A stretch of 64,000 bases of DNA from Actinomycetota bacterium (GTDB taxonomy: Bacteria > Actinomycetota > Actinomycetes > Nanopelagicales > Nanopelagicaceae), in the NCBI GenBank assembly GCA_016870795.1, contig VGAJ01000004.1, positions 1-64,000 of the forward strand, in the 5' to 3' direction. Both the position numbers and the translations under genes were made by a program. The notes under the pieces are model-generated. The model had not been told where the DNA came from and did no database searches. It was given only the letters and a program-made list of their open reading frames with translations. This document shows positions 16,571-27,591 of this stretch, in pieces (the first letter of the stretch is position 1; each line of letters starts with the position of its first letter).

Positions 16571-16915
16571 ATGAAGATAATAATTCACAACCATGGAGAA
16601 ACGTTAGCGATAGATTTTCAAAAGATTGCAGTTGAACGCTTAGAGAGATTAACTCGATTTAGTATTCCAATAGAGAGAATTGATGTCGATGTAAAACATG
16701 AGGCAAACCCAAGATTTGGAAAGAGCTCTCATCGAGTAATTCTCACCTCCCATGGAAGTGGGCCACTTCTTCGAGCAGAGGGCTCCGGCTTTAATGATTT
16801 AGCAGCATTTGATGAGGCAGCCGAAGCTGTTGAACTTCAACTACGAAAGCGCCACGAGCGAAGCAAAGACATTGATCGGACTAGTCTTCGAAAGCTGCGT
16901 GGTGCAAAGAATTAG
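16571..16915 (+). CDS. Ribosome-associated HPF/RaiA-like factor, short form
   Basis: A 114-residue protein with the S30AE/sigma-54 modulation fold: 'KIIIHNHGETLAIDFQKIAVERLERL', a central strand 'IDVDVKHEANPRF' and a basic helix 'EAVELQLRKRHERSKD'. Short members bind the 30S subunit and promote hibernation or inhibit translation in stress. It lacks the C-terminal dimerisation domain of long HPF. In mycobacteria an HPF-family gene lies next to secA; here it is 16 kb away. Which subfamily it belongs to is uncertain. Confidence 0.72.
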   Translation: MKIIIHNHGETLAIDFQKIAVERLERLTRFSIPIERIDVDVKHEANPRFGKSSHRVILTSHGSGPLLRAEGSGFNDLAAFDEAAEAVELQLRKRHERSKDIDRTSLRKLRGAKN

Positions 16916-16991
16916 CAAGATTGCTAATAGCAAGTAAGTGCTGCCTTAGACTTATCTTCTAACTTTTCCTCATTTTAGGAAGGCAGAGCGC

Positions 16992-19543
<2,552 letters not shown>

Positions 19544-21190
19544 ATGGCAACCAGTGCGATATCAAAGATTCTCGATAACTTTCTAGAGGAGGGAATCAAG
19601 CTATCGCCAATTGGAGCAACCATGCTTGGGGTTCCTGGTTTTGATGATCAATTAGATGACCTTTCAATGGCAGGCAATGAGAAGCGAGCAGAGCTAACTC
19701 GAAAAGCCCTTGAGGCAATAAAGAATGAAACTCCGATTAATGAGTTTGATCGAATCGCCAAAGATGTGGCAGTAGAGCGCCTAACCTCTGAACTAAATCT
19801 CAATGACACCTTTGAGGCGCGTATTCTCTTTAATCTCATCTCATCTCCGGTGACAAGCATTCGTCAGGTTTTTGAGATGATGAAGGCAGATCAAGCAGAA
19901 ACGGTTTCAAATGTCACAAAGCGCCTTAATGGAATTGAGGCAGCATTTGCGGGATGGAAATCATCTTTGGAATTTGCGGCAGATAAAGGAAAATTCAATT
20001 CCCGTAGACAAGTTCTAGCAACCGCTGGTCAGTTAGAGTCTTTTTCAAAAGGTGCATTTACTGCAGTTGCCAAGAAATTCAACCCTGCCGGTGATAATCA
20101 AGCTTTACTGGATGCAGCAAAGAGCGCTGAGGCTGCTTGCGTTTCACTTTCATCTTGGATGCGCGATTCTTATGCGCCTAAGTGTCCGGCAGTTGATGGC
20201 GTAGGCGAGGAGCGATACAAGATGTGGGCTCGCCATTTCACCGGAGCAAATCTTGACCTGCGTGATACCTATGAGTGGGGAATCAAACAACTAGAGATTA
20301 TTAATGAGCGGATGTGGGGCGCAGCAAAGAAGCTCTATCCAGATGCAAAAACTCTTAGGGAAGTTGCAGATCGCCTTGAAGCAGATCCGAGATACACCGT
20401 TGTCGGCGAAGAAGAATTACTTAAAAAACTTAAGGAGTTCATAGCTGCTGCTGTGGAGAGACTTGATGGAAAAGAATTTGATATCGATCCTAGAATTCGA
20501 AACTGCGAAGCACGCCTTGCTCCGCCGGGCGGCGCTTCTGCTGCCTATTACATGGGACCAAGTGAGGATTTATCAAGACCTGGAACAACTTGGTATCCAA
20601 CCATGGGAAGAAAGACTTTTGGATGGTGGCATATCGTTTCAACTTGGTATCACGAAGCAGTTCCAGGACATCACCTGCAAGTTGCAACTACAAAGATAAA
20701 CACCGATCGTCTCAATCGCTTCCAGCGCAATAGAGTCTGGGTCTCAGGATATGGCGAAGGCTGGGCGCTTTATGCAGAGCGCCTGATGGATGAACTTGGC
20801 GCATTTGAAGATCCAGGTTATGAGATGGGATATCTCTCAGCACAAGGGCTAAGAGCGGCACGCATCGTTGTTGATATTGGAATGCACTGTGGTTATAAAG
20901 ACTTTAATGGTGAGATTTGGAACGCTGAGTCTGCATTTAAACTTCTCCATGAGAGAGCTTTACTTGATGAAATCTCTGCACGAAGCGAAGTGGATCGCTA
21001 TCTTGGTTGGCCAGGACAGGCAATTTCTTACAAAGTTGGAGAGCGCTTCATGATGGAGGCAAGGGAGGATGCAAAGAAGAGGCTTGGAGCTACCTTTAAT
21101 CTAAAGAAGTTCCACTCTTATGTATTAAATCTTGGACCTATGGGCCTTGATCCGTTTAAGCGTGAAATGGCCGCTTGGGACGGAAAGTAA
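19544..21190 (+). CDS. DUF885-family metallo-carboxypeptidase-like protein
   Basis: A 548-residue protein of the DUF885 family. The zinc-type motif is 'HEAVPGHHLQ' (near residue 369), followed at a distance by 'YGEGWALYAERLMDELG', the expected third-ligand region. Homologues are thought to act as dipeptidyl carboxypeptidases or peptidases. No signal peptide, so a cytoplasmic peptidase is likely. The ATG follows the argG stop with no gap. The last 20 bases contain the promoter candidate for the riboflavin operon. Confidence 0.85.
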   Translation: MATSAISKILDNFLEEGIKLSPIGATMLGVPGFDDQLDDLSMAGNEKRAELTRKALEAIKNETPINEFDRIAKDVAVERLTSELNLNDTFEARILFNLISSPVTSIRQVFEMMKADQAETVSNVTKRLNGIEAAFAGWKSSLEFAADKGKFNSRRQVLATAGQLESFSKGAFTAVAKKFNPAGDNQALLDAAKSAEAACVSLSSWMRDSYAPKCPAVDGVGEERYKMWARHFTGANLDLRDTYEWGIKQLEIINERMWGAAKKLYPDAKTLREVADRLEADPRYTVVGEEELLKKLKEFIAAAVERLDGKEFDIDPRIRNCEARLAPPGGASAAYYMGPSEDLSRPGTTWYPTMGRKTFGWWHIVSTWYHEAVPGHHLQVATTKINTDRLNRFQRNRVWVSGYGEGWALYAERLMDELGAFEDPGYEMGYLSAQGLRAARIVVDIGMHCGYKDFNGEIWNAESAFKLLHERALLDEISARSEVDRYLGWPGQAISYKVGERFMMEAREDAKKRLGATFNLKKFHSYVLNLGPMGLDPFKREMAAWDGK

Positions 21191-21204
21191 TTCTCGGCTA
21201 GAAT
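21175..21204 (+). promoter_or_regulatory. Predicted promoter of the riboflavin operon
   Basis: TTGGGA (21175-21180), an 18-base spacer and TAGAAT (21199-21204). Transcription would begin near 21211, just before the FMN aptamer at 21213, which is the expected geometry. Confidence 0.5.
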
Positions 21205-21212
21205 CACCCTGT

Positions 21213-21334
21213 TGTTTCCGGGGTCGGTGTAATTCCGAACCGGCAGTTAAAGTCTGCGACCCGCTTGCATCCAGCTAGCGGTGGACTTGGTGAAACTCCA
21301 AGACCGACGGTTAAAGTCCGGATGAGAGGAAACA
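21213..21334 (+). ncRNA. FMN riboswitch (RFN element)
   Basis: The aptamer is recognisable by eye: P1 strands TGTTTCC (21213-21219) and GGAAACA (21328-21334) enclose 'GGGGTCGGTGTAATTCC', 'ACCGGCAGTTAAAGTCTGCG', the variable arm, 'GGTGAAACTCCAAGACCGAC' and 'GGTTAAAGTCCGGATGAGAG', the conserved RFN segments. It binds FMN and controls the ribD-ribE-ribBA-ribH operon immediately downstream. Confidence 0.97.
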
Positions 21335-21369
21335 AATTGCGTGCATCCTTGCGCGCACTCTTTTGCGCA

Positions 21370-21393
21370 CCCCGGAAAACTATTCGGGGGTGG
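21370..21393 (+). promoter_or_regulatory. Riboswitch expression platform: ribosome-site sequestering hairpin
   Basis: CCCCG (21370-21374) can pair with CGGGG (21385-21389), hiding the G-rich ribosome site GGGGGTGG just before the ribD ATG at 21399. The segment ACCCCGGAAA (21369-21378) is a perfect 10-base complement of TTTCCGGGGT (21215-21224), which overlaps the 5' strand of P1. This gives a translation switch: with FMN, P1 forms and the ribosome site is masked; without FMN, the site is freed. Confidence 0.65.
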
Positions 21394-21398
21394 CGATA

Positions 21399-22424
21399 AT
21401 GATAAATGCAGAATCTGTGATGCGTCGCGCCAACGAAATTTCAAAACTAGGTCTTGGCAAAAGCACACCTAATCCAATTGTTGGAGCAGTGATTGTTGGC
21501 GATGATAGCCAGATTATTGGTGAAGGTTTTCATCACAGCCAAGATGGCGGAAAACATGCTGAAGTTGTTGCAATTAGTAAAGCTGGACAGAGAGCAAGAG
21601 GTGCAACGCTTTTTGTAACGCTGGAGCCTTGTAATCACATAGGAAAAACTCCGCCCTGTACTGAAGCAATAATTGCTGCAGGCATAAAGAAAGTAGTTTT
21701 TGCAGTTAGTGATCCAAACCCGATAGCCCGTAAGGGAGCGCAAGCATTAACTGATGCAGGCATAATTGTTCAGCAAGGTCTTTTAAAAGATGAGGTTGCC
21801 TTCACCAATAGGGCATGGCTAAAAAAGATAAAGAGCTCGCATCCCTACATAACTATAAAGATTGCAGCAAGCCTTGATGGAAAAGTTGCTGCGCTCGATG
21901 GAGGCTCAAAATGGATTACAAGTGAGATTTCAAGATCTGATGTGGCAATTCTTCGCAGTCAATGTGATGCAATTGTTACTGGCACAGGGACAGTTCTTGC
22001 CGATGATCCATCTCTAACGGTTAGAAATATCAAGCGCGAAAACTTTGAGTTCAAGCCCGTGCGGGTAATACTTGGAAAACGAGAGATTCCGCTTGATTCA
22101 AAGGTTTTACATAAGAGCGCTGAAACTATTCAAATAAAGGGAAATGATCTAGGCCAGCTGATGGAATTGGCAAAAGAGCGCGCCTGGAATCAGATACTTA
22201 TTGAGGCCGGCCCAACCTTAACTAGCGCATTCCTTAGAGCTGGATTATTTGATGAAGTTTTTCTCTATCAAGCGCCAACTCTTCTTGGATCAGGCCTTGA
22301 TTTCGCTAGTCAGCTTGAGATTAAAACCCTTAATCAAAGATTAGATCTTGAGCTTCTTTCAGCGGATTTACTTGGAGATAAGGAAAAGAATCTAAGGCTT
22401 CATCTATTGGCGGTGAGCAAATAG
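21399..22424 (+). CDS. ribD: Bifunctional riboflavin deaminase/reductase RibD
   Basis: About 341 residues from the ATG at 21399, chosen because it follows the G-rich site in the expression platform; the track's TTG at 21363 lies in the regulatory hairpin. The N-terminal deaminase has the zinc motif 'HAEVVAISKAG...' with 'LEPCNHIGKTPPC', and the C-terminal reductase starts around 'PYITIKIAASLDGKVA'. It catalyses the second and third steps from GTP to lumazine. Its stop overlaps the ribE GTG (TAGTG). Confidence 0.94.
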   Translation: MINAESVMRRANEISKLGLGKSTPNPIVGAVIVGDDSQIIGEGFHHSQDGGKHAEVVAISKAGQRARGATLFVTLEPCNHIGKTPPCTEAIIAAGIKKVVFAVSDPNPIARKGAQALTDAGIIVQQGLLKDEVAFTNRAWLKKIKSSHPYITIKIAASLDGKVAALDGGSKWITSEISRSDVAILRSQCDAIVTGTGTVLADDPSLTVRNIKRENFEFKPVRVILGKREIPLDSKVLHKSAETIQIKGNDLGQLMELAKERAWNQILIEAGPTLTSAFLRAGLFDEVFLYQAPTLLGSGLDFASQLEIKTLNQRLDLELLSADLLGDKEKNLRLHLLAVSK

Positions 22425-23017
22425 TGTTCACAGGTCTTGTTGCTGATAAAGCTAAGGTAATTTCAATTGCTATAGGCTCAGAATCTGCTGTAATTCAAAT
22501 TGAGAGCGTACTTACCCCTGAAATAAAGGTAGGGGATTCAGTGAGCATCAATGGAACTTGCCTGACTGCAATTGAATTAAACTCAAATAGTTTTAAGGCT
22601 GATGTGATGATTCAAACACTCAGGGTGACAAGCCTTGGAGAACTTAGCGAAGGTGATTTTGTTAATCTGGAGCTAGCCATAAGGGCAGATTCAAGACTTG
22701 GTGGACACATTGTTCAAGGACATGTCGATGGAGTTGGCAGTGTTATCGAGAACTCACCAGGTGAGAAGTGGAACAAGTTTGTAGTCAGAGTTCCTAAAAA
22801 CTTAAGCAAATACATAGTAAATCAGGGCTCCATTGCAATTGATGGAGTGTCACTTACCGTGGGTGAGATATCGGATGACTTACTAACGCTCTGGCTTATT
22901 CCAGAGACTCTTGAGAGAACTAATCTGGCCCAGAAATCTAGTGGAGATATTGTAAATATTGAAGTTGATGTTATCGCTAAATATGTTGAGCGCCTTTTGA
23001 ATAGAGGTCAGTCGTGA
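22424..23017 (+). CDS. ribE: Riboflavin synthase, alpha subunit
   Basis: A 197-residue enzyme starting MFTGLV, the invariant N-terminus of riboflavin synthase. It has two tandem lumazine-binding repeats, with 'GDSVSINGTCLTA' in the first and 'GSIAIDGVSLTV' in the second. It converts two 6,7-dimethyl-8-ribityllumazines to riboflavin plus the pyrimidinedione. Overlaps ribD by one base and ribBA by four. Confidence 0.95.
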   Translation: MFTGLVADKAKVISIAIGSESAVIQIESVLTPEIKVGDSVSINGTCLTAIELNSNSFKADVMIQTLRVTSLGELSEGDFVNLELAIRADSRLGGHIVQGHVDGVGSVIENSPGEKWNKFVVRVPKNLSKYIVNQGSIAIDGVSLTVGEISDDLLTLWLIPETLERTNLAQKSSGDIVNIEVDVIAKYVERLLNRGQS

Positions 23018-24222
23018 ATAATTCAAGAGATAAAGCGCTAGAAACCTTTAGGGATGGTGGCTTTGTAATTGTTACTGACGATGCAGATCGAGAAAATGAA
23101 GGTGATCTATTCCTTCTTGCTAGCGCTGCCACAACAGAGAAGATTGGCTTTATGATTCGCTATACCTCTGGAGTTATCTGTGTAGCGATGACCGAGGAGC
23201 GCTCAAGGCAGTTGCATCTCCCACTTATGGTTAAACAGAATCAAGATACCAAGCGAACTGCATTTACCGTAACAGTTGATGCTAGGCATGAGATAACCAC
23301 TGGAATCAGCGCAAAAGAGCGCGCAAACACAATTAGAGCTTTAGCAGATTTAAGCTCCACAGCAGAGGACTTCATAAGACCTGGCCACATCTTCCCGCTC
23401 ATTGCTCATGAAGGTGGTCTTGCTGCAAGACGCGGGCATACCGAAGCCATCGTTGAGATGTGCAAGCTGGTGGGTGAAAATCAAGTTGGAGTTATTAGTG
23501 AGTTAGTCAATGAAGATGGTTCGATGATGCGCGGCGAAAATCTAACTAGATTCGCCAGCGAACAAGGCATTCCTATCCTAAGCATTGCCCAGCTTATGAG
23601 CGCCCTAGAAGGTTCAAATAAAGTAGATAGCCAGAAGGATTTTCTTCTTAATTGGGCAGATCTTCCACGAAGTAGTTCTGGCCAAATTAAGCCGTGGCAG
23701 ATTGCAACTTTCCTGGGTCGAGGCGGAGTTGATCATGCGTTATTGAAATTTGGAAGTATTGATGCCATTAAGCCACTTCTAGTGCGAATTCACTCAGAGT
23801 GTTTAACTGGTGATGTACTGGGCTCACTTCGCTGTGATTGTGGATCACAACTAGAGCGGGCGATGAATGAGATTGAAAGCTCTGGATCTGGGTTAATCAT
23901 CTACTTGAGAGATCAAGAGGGACGAGGCATTGGACTATCTGAAAAAATCAAGGCTTATCAACTCCAAGATCAAGGCCTTGACACTGTTGATGCCAATCTA
24001 GCTCTTGGCCACAATATCGATGAACGAGACTTTGGTGATGCAGCTGAAATCCTTAACTCTTTGAAAATCAATTCGGTAATCTTGTTGAGCAATAACCCTG
24101 AAAAGCTAGAAACTCTTACTTCAAGTGGTATCAAAGCAAGCCTTCAAATTCTCTCCGGAGACATCAATACCTTTAATGAAAAATATGTAGCGACTAAAAA
24201 AGAGAGACTGGGGCATAAATAA
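23014..24222 (+). CDS. ribBA: Bifunctional DHBP synthase/GTP cyclohydrolase II
   Basis: A 402-residue fusion starting with GTG. The N-terminal DHBP synthase has 'TDDADRENEGDL' and 'RRGHTEA', making the four-carbon unit. The C-terminal GTP cyclohydrolase II has zinc cysteines in 'HSECLTGDVLGSLRCDCGSQL' and the catalytic region 'RDQEGRGIGLSEKI'. The protein therefore feeds both branches of the pathway. It overlaps ribE by 4 bases and ribH by 1. Confidence 0.96.
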   Translation: MNNSRDKALETFRDGGFVIVTDDADRENEGDLFLLASAATTEKIGFMIRYTSGVICVAMTEERSRQLHLPLMVKQNQDTKRTAFTVTVDARHEITTGISAKERANTIRALADLSSTAEDFIRPGHIFPLIAHEGGLAARRGHTEAIVEMCKLVGENQVGVISELVNEDGSMMRGENLTRFASEQGIPILSIAQLMSALEGSNKVDSQKDFLLNWADLPRSSSGQIKPWQIATFLGRGGVDHALLKFGSIDAIKPLLVRIHSECLTGDVLGSLRCDCGSQLERAMNEIESSGSGLIIYLRDQEGRGIGLSEKIKAYQLQDQGLDTVDANLALGHNIDERDFGDAAEILNSLKINSVILLSNNPEKLETLTSSGIKASLQILSGDINTFNEKYVATKKERLGHK

Positions 24223-24707
24223 TGTCGGGTGTAGTTCCAAAAATATCACTTGGTGACTTGAGCCAATTTAGGGTTGCAATAATCTCTGCTAGCTGGCATG
24301 AGCAGATCTGCGCTGATTTGATCGCAGGTGCTAGAAAAGCTTTAGATTCGGCGAAAATTAAGCCAGAACCAGTCATCTATGTCCCTGGCTCTTTTGAATT
24401 ACCCCTTGCTGCTCAATTAGCTCTTGATAGCGGCTTTGATGCTTCCGTTGTGCTTGGAGTTGTTCTAAGAGGTGAGACTCCACACTTTGATTATGTCTGC
24501 CAGGGAGTAACGCAGGGGATTATGCAAGTATCTCTTTCAAGATCTAAGCCCATTGGCTTTGGAGTTTTAACTGTCGACACTGTTGAGCAAGCAATTGCAA
24601 GAAGCGGGATTGCTGGAAGCAAGGAAGATAAAGGCTTTGATTCAGCAGTTGCAGCACTTGAATTACTTAGAGTGAAGAGAGATTTACCTGTTCTGAGGAA
24701 ATCCTAG
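24222..24707 (+). CDS. ribH: Lumazine synthase (6,7-dimethyl-8-ribityllumazine synthase)
   Basis: A 161-residue enzyme. 'ISASWHEQICADLIAGA', 'PGSFELPLAAQ', 'GVVLRGETPHFDYVCQGVTQG' with the catalytic His, and 'GFGVLTVDTVEQA' are the family motifs. It condenses the RibA and RibB products and closes the operon. Its last 24 bases overlap the 3' end of mmsA on the other strand, and no terminator is visible between them. Confidence 0.96.
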   Translation: MSGVVPKISLGDLSQFRVAIISASWHEQICADLIAGARKALDSAKIKPEPVIYVPGSFELPLAAQLALDSGFDASVVLGVVLRGETPHFDYVCQGVTQGIMQVSLSRSKPIGFGVLTVDTVEQAIARSGIAGSKEDKGFDSAVAALELLRVKRDLPVLRKS

Positions 24708-26183
24708 ATTTATCCCACCATGGCTTGGATCAAGCCAGCGACTCGTAACTACCTTGCCTCTAGTAAAGAAATGAACGCCTTCCATTCCATGGGCGTGAGT
24801 ATCACCAAATAGTGAGTTCTTCCAGCCGCCAAAGGAATAATAAGCAGTTGGCACAGGAATTGGCACATTAATCCCAATCATTCCAACCTGAACTTCATTT
24901 TGGAATCTTCTAGCAGCTCCACCATCATTGGTAAAAATTGCAGTTCCATTTCCATATTGATGTTTATTTATTAACTCAAGGCCCTGGTCATAGCTAGAAA
25001 CTCGAATCACCGAGAGAACTGGTCCAAAGATTTCATCCTTATAAATACTCATCTCAGGTGTTACTTGATCAAAGAGAGTTGGCCCTAGCCAGAAACCCTC
25101 TGCTGCTCCATTAACTTTTGGATTACGACCATCGACAACTAACTTTGCTCCGGCACTTACTCCTGCATCGATATAGGAGGCAACTTTGTCGCGGTGAACT
25201 GCGGTGACAAGAGGTCCCATATCTGAACCTGCGCTGCCATCTCCAGTCTTGAGTCCTGTCATGCGCCCTGAAATTTTCTTAATTAGCTCATCAGCAACAG
25301 GTTCAACAACAACTAGAGCTGAGATTGCCATACAACGCTCACCAGCTGAGCCAAAGCCAGCATTTACTGCAGCATCTGCTGCTAGATCAAGATCTGCATC
25401 AGGAAGGACCAACATATGATTTTTTGCCCCACCGAGTGCTTGAACTCGCTTGCCATTTTTAGTGCCATTTTCATAGATATATCGAGCAATCGGAGTAGAT
25501 CCCACAAAAGAAATTGATGCAACATCTGGATGAGCGAGCAGACTATCTACTGCAACTTTATCGCCATGGATAACATTAAATACTCCATCAGGAAGACCTG
25601 CCTCTTTCCAGAATTCTGCAACGAGATTAATAGCAGATGGATCTTTCTCACTTGGCTTGATAATGACTGCATTTCCTGCAGCGATAGCGATTGGGAAGAA
25701 CCACATAGGCACCATCGCTGGAAAATTAAAGGGCGAGATGATGGCGCAAACACCAAGTGGCTGGCGAATTGAATAGACATCGATATTAGTTGAAGCTCCT
25801 TCAGAGTATGCACCTTTTAATAGATGGGGGATTCCACAGGCAAACTCCACCACTTCAAGTCCTCTAGTTACCTCACCTAGTGCATCTGATAAGACTTTGC
25901 CATGCTCAGCGGTGATTAACTTCGCTACCTCTTCTTTTCTAGCATTTAATATTTCTCTAAAAGCAAAAAGAACTTGCACTCTCTTGGCAAGGGATGCTTG
26001 AGCCCATTGCTCTTGAGCTTTCTTTGCAACTTTAACGCCATGATCAATAAGTTCTGGGGAAGCAAAATCTACCTTTGCAGTAAATCTTCCTGTTGCTGGG
26101 TTATAGACATCACCACTTCTTGCAGCGCTCTCTTTCCAATAGGCGCCATCTATGTGATGGGTAATTCTTCGTACTTCACTCAT
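24684..26183 (-). CDS. mmsA: Methylmalonate/malonate-semialdehyde dehydrogenase (CoA-acylating)
   Basis: A 499-residue aldehyde dehydrogenase. 'HHIDGAYW' and 'PLGVCAIISPFNFPAMVPMWFFP' are characteristic of MmsA, the catalytic Cys is in 'GSAGERCMAIS' (near residue 284), and 'ALGGAKNHMLVLPDADLD' lacks the general-base Glu found in non-acylating ALDHs, as expected for the CoA-dependent branch. It converts methylmalonate or malonate semialdehyde to propionyl- or acetyl-CoA. The omega-aminotransferase gene is 5 bases upstream, so together they probably degrade beta-alanine or a similar amine. Confidence 0.93.
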   Translation of the reverse strand: MSEVRRITHHIDGAYWKESAARSGDVYNPATGRFTAKVDFASPELIDHGVKVAKKAQEQWAQASLAKRVQVLFAFREILNARKEEVAKLITAEHGKVLSDALGEVTRGLEVVEFACGIPHLLKGAYSEGASTNIDVYSIRQPLGVCAIISPFNFPAMVPMWFFPIAIAAGNAVIIKPSEKDPSAINLVAEFWKEAGLPDGVFNVIHGDKVAVDSLLAHPDVASISFVGSTPIARYIYENGTKNGKRVQALGGAKNHMLVLPDADLDLAADAAVNAGFGSAGERCMAISALVVVEPVADELIKKISGRMTGLKTGDGSAGSDMGPLVTAVHRDKVASYIDAGVSAGAKLVVDGRNPKVNGAAEGFWLGPTLFDQVTPEMSIYKDEIFGPVLSVIRVSSYDQGLELINKHQYGNGTAIFTNDGGAARRFQNEVQVGMIGINVPIPVPTAYYSFGGWKNSLFGDTHAHGMEGVHFFTRGKVVTSRWLDPSHGGINLGFPQNR

Positions 26184-26188
26184 CTCTA

Positions 26189-27541
26189 TTATGCCCCCGT
26201 GTAGTACTTATCAATCTGAGTAAATGCTTTATCAAGTATTGCAAGTCCTTCGTTAAATTCTGCCTCAGTGATATTGCAAGGTGGTACTACATGCATGCGA
26301 CTAAAGTTGGTAAAAGGCATTAAACCAAGCTTTTTACATTCACCCACTAGCTCATTCATCGCAGTAGATGATCCGCCATAAGGGGCAAGTGGCGCTCTGC
26401 TTATGCGATCTGTCACTAAATCAAGAGCCCAGAAGGTTCCTTGGCCTCTAACTTCTCCAATGACTCGATGCTTGCTAGCTAAATCACGAAGACCTGGGCC
26501 AATTACCTTCTCGCCAATTGTGGCTGCAGCTTCAACAATTTTTTCATCTTTCATAGCATCAATAGTTGCAACCGCTGCTGCGCAAGCAAGCGGATGGCCG
26601 GAGTAGGTAAGGCCGCCAGGAAATACTCGATCTTTAAAGGTCTCTGCAATTTCTTTTGAGATTACAACCCCACCAAGTGGGACATATCCAGAATTAACTC
26701 CTTTAGCAAAGACGATTAAATCTGGATGAGCAGTTGAATGTTGGTAGGCAAACCATTTTCCAGTTCTTCCAAATCCTGACATCACTTCATCGGCTATCCA
26801 TAAAATTCCATACTTATCACAGAGGCGCCTTACTCCCTCTAGATATCCCTTTGGTGGAATTAAGACTCCTGCGGTGCCAACAACAGATTCAATCAAGATA
26901 GCTGCAATTGTCTTCGGTCCTTCAAATTCAATAACGCTCTCTAGATGTTCAAGGGCTCTCTGGCACTCTTCCTCTTCGCTCTTTGCCCAAAAAGCACTTC
27001 GATAAAGGTATGGTCCAAAGAAGTGAACATGGCCATAGCCAAATTCATTTGGCCATCTTCTTGGATCTCCTGTTGCTGAAATAGCAGAGGTGGTATTGCC
27101 GTGATAGGAGCGATAGAAAGAGAGAATTTTATGGCGTGAGGTATGGATACGAGCCATTCTGATCGCATTTTCTATGCCATCTGCTCCGCCATTAGTGAAG
27201 AAAACCTTTTCATGATTTGGACTTGCAAGGCTGACAATCCTTGAAGCAGCTTCACCTCTGGCTTCATTTGCTGCTTGTGGGGCAATAGTGGTTAGAAGCT
27301 CTGCTTGTTTCTTTATTGCATCAATTACTTTTGGGTGTTGAAATCCAATATTGGTAAAGACTAGTTGGCAGGAGAAATCTAAGTACTTTTTTCCATCAAA
27401 ATCCCAGAAATATGAACCACTGCCGCCTGCAATTGGAAGTGGTGTGATTTGACCCTGAGCAGACCAGGAGTGAAATACATACTTTCTATCAAGGTCGTAG
27501 ACCTCTTTACCTCTAGCGGGATTGGGGATGAACTCGGCCAT
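26189..27541 (-). CDS. Class III omega-aminotransferase (beta-alanine/amine:pyruvate type)
   Basis: A 450-residue fold-type I class III aminotransferase. 'LDRKYVFHSWSAQGQ' and 'GSYFWDFDGKKYLDFS' are typical of the omega-amino acid:pyruvate branch, 'WIADEVMSGFGRTGKWFA' carries the cofactor Asp, and the Schiff-base lysine is in 'IVFAKGVNSGYVPLGG' (near residue 277). With mmsA directly downstream, transamination of beta-alanine to malonate semialdehyde and oxidation to acetyl-CoA is the simplest pathway. The actual amine is not fixed by the sequence. Confidence 0.88.
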   Translation of the reverse strand: MAEFIPNPARGKEVYDLDRKYVFHSWSAQGQITPLPIAGGSGSYFWDFDGKKYLDFSCQLVFTNIGFQHPKVIDAIKKQAELLTTIAPQAANEARGEAASRIVSLASPNHEKVFFTNGGADGIENAIRMARIHTSRHKILSFYRSYHGNTTSAISATGDPRRWPNEFGYGHVHFFGPYLYRSAFWAKSEEEECQRALEHLESVIEFEGPKTIAAILIESVVGTAGVLIPPKGYLEGVRRLCDKYGILWIADEVMSGFGRTGKWFAYQHSTAHPDLIVFAKGVNSGYVPLGGVVISKEIAETFKDRVFPGGLTYSGHPLACAAAVATIDAMKDEKIVEAAATIGEKVIGPGLRDLASKHRVIGEVRGQGTFWALDLVTDRISRAPLAPYGGSSTAMNELVGECKKLGLMPFTNFSRMHVVPPCNITEAEFNEGLAILDKAFTQIDKYYTGA

Positions 27542-27591
27542 TGCGCTATCTAATCAGCCCAGTGCGATTTGCTCAAGGAGTGGCAGTGTCC

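Noticed and set aside
16912-16927. TTAGCAAGATTGCTAA hairpin at the end of the HPF-like gene
   Set aside because: The loop is 2 bases and there is no T-run; a terminator is not supported.
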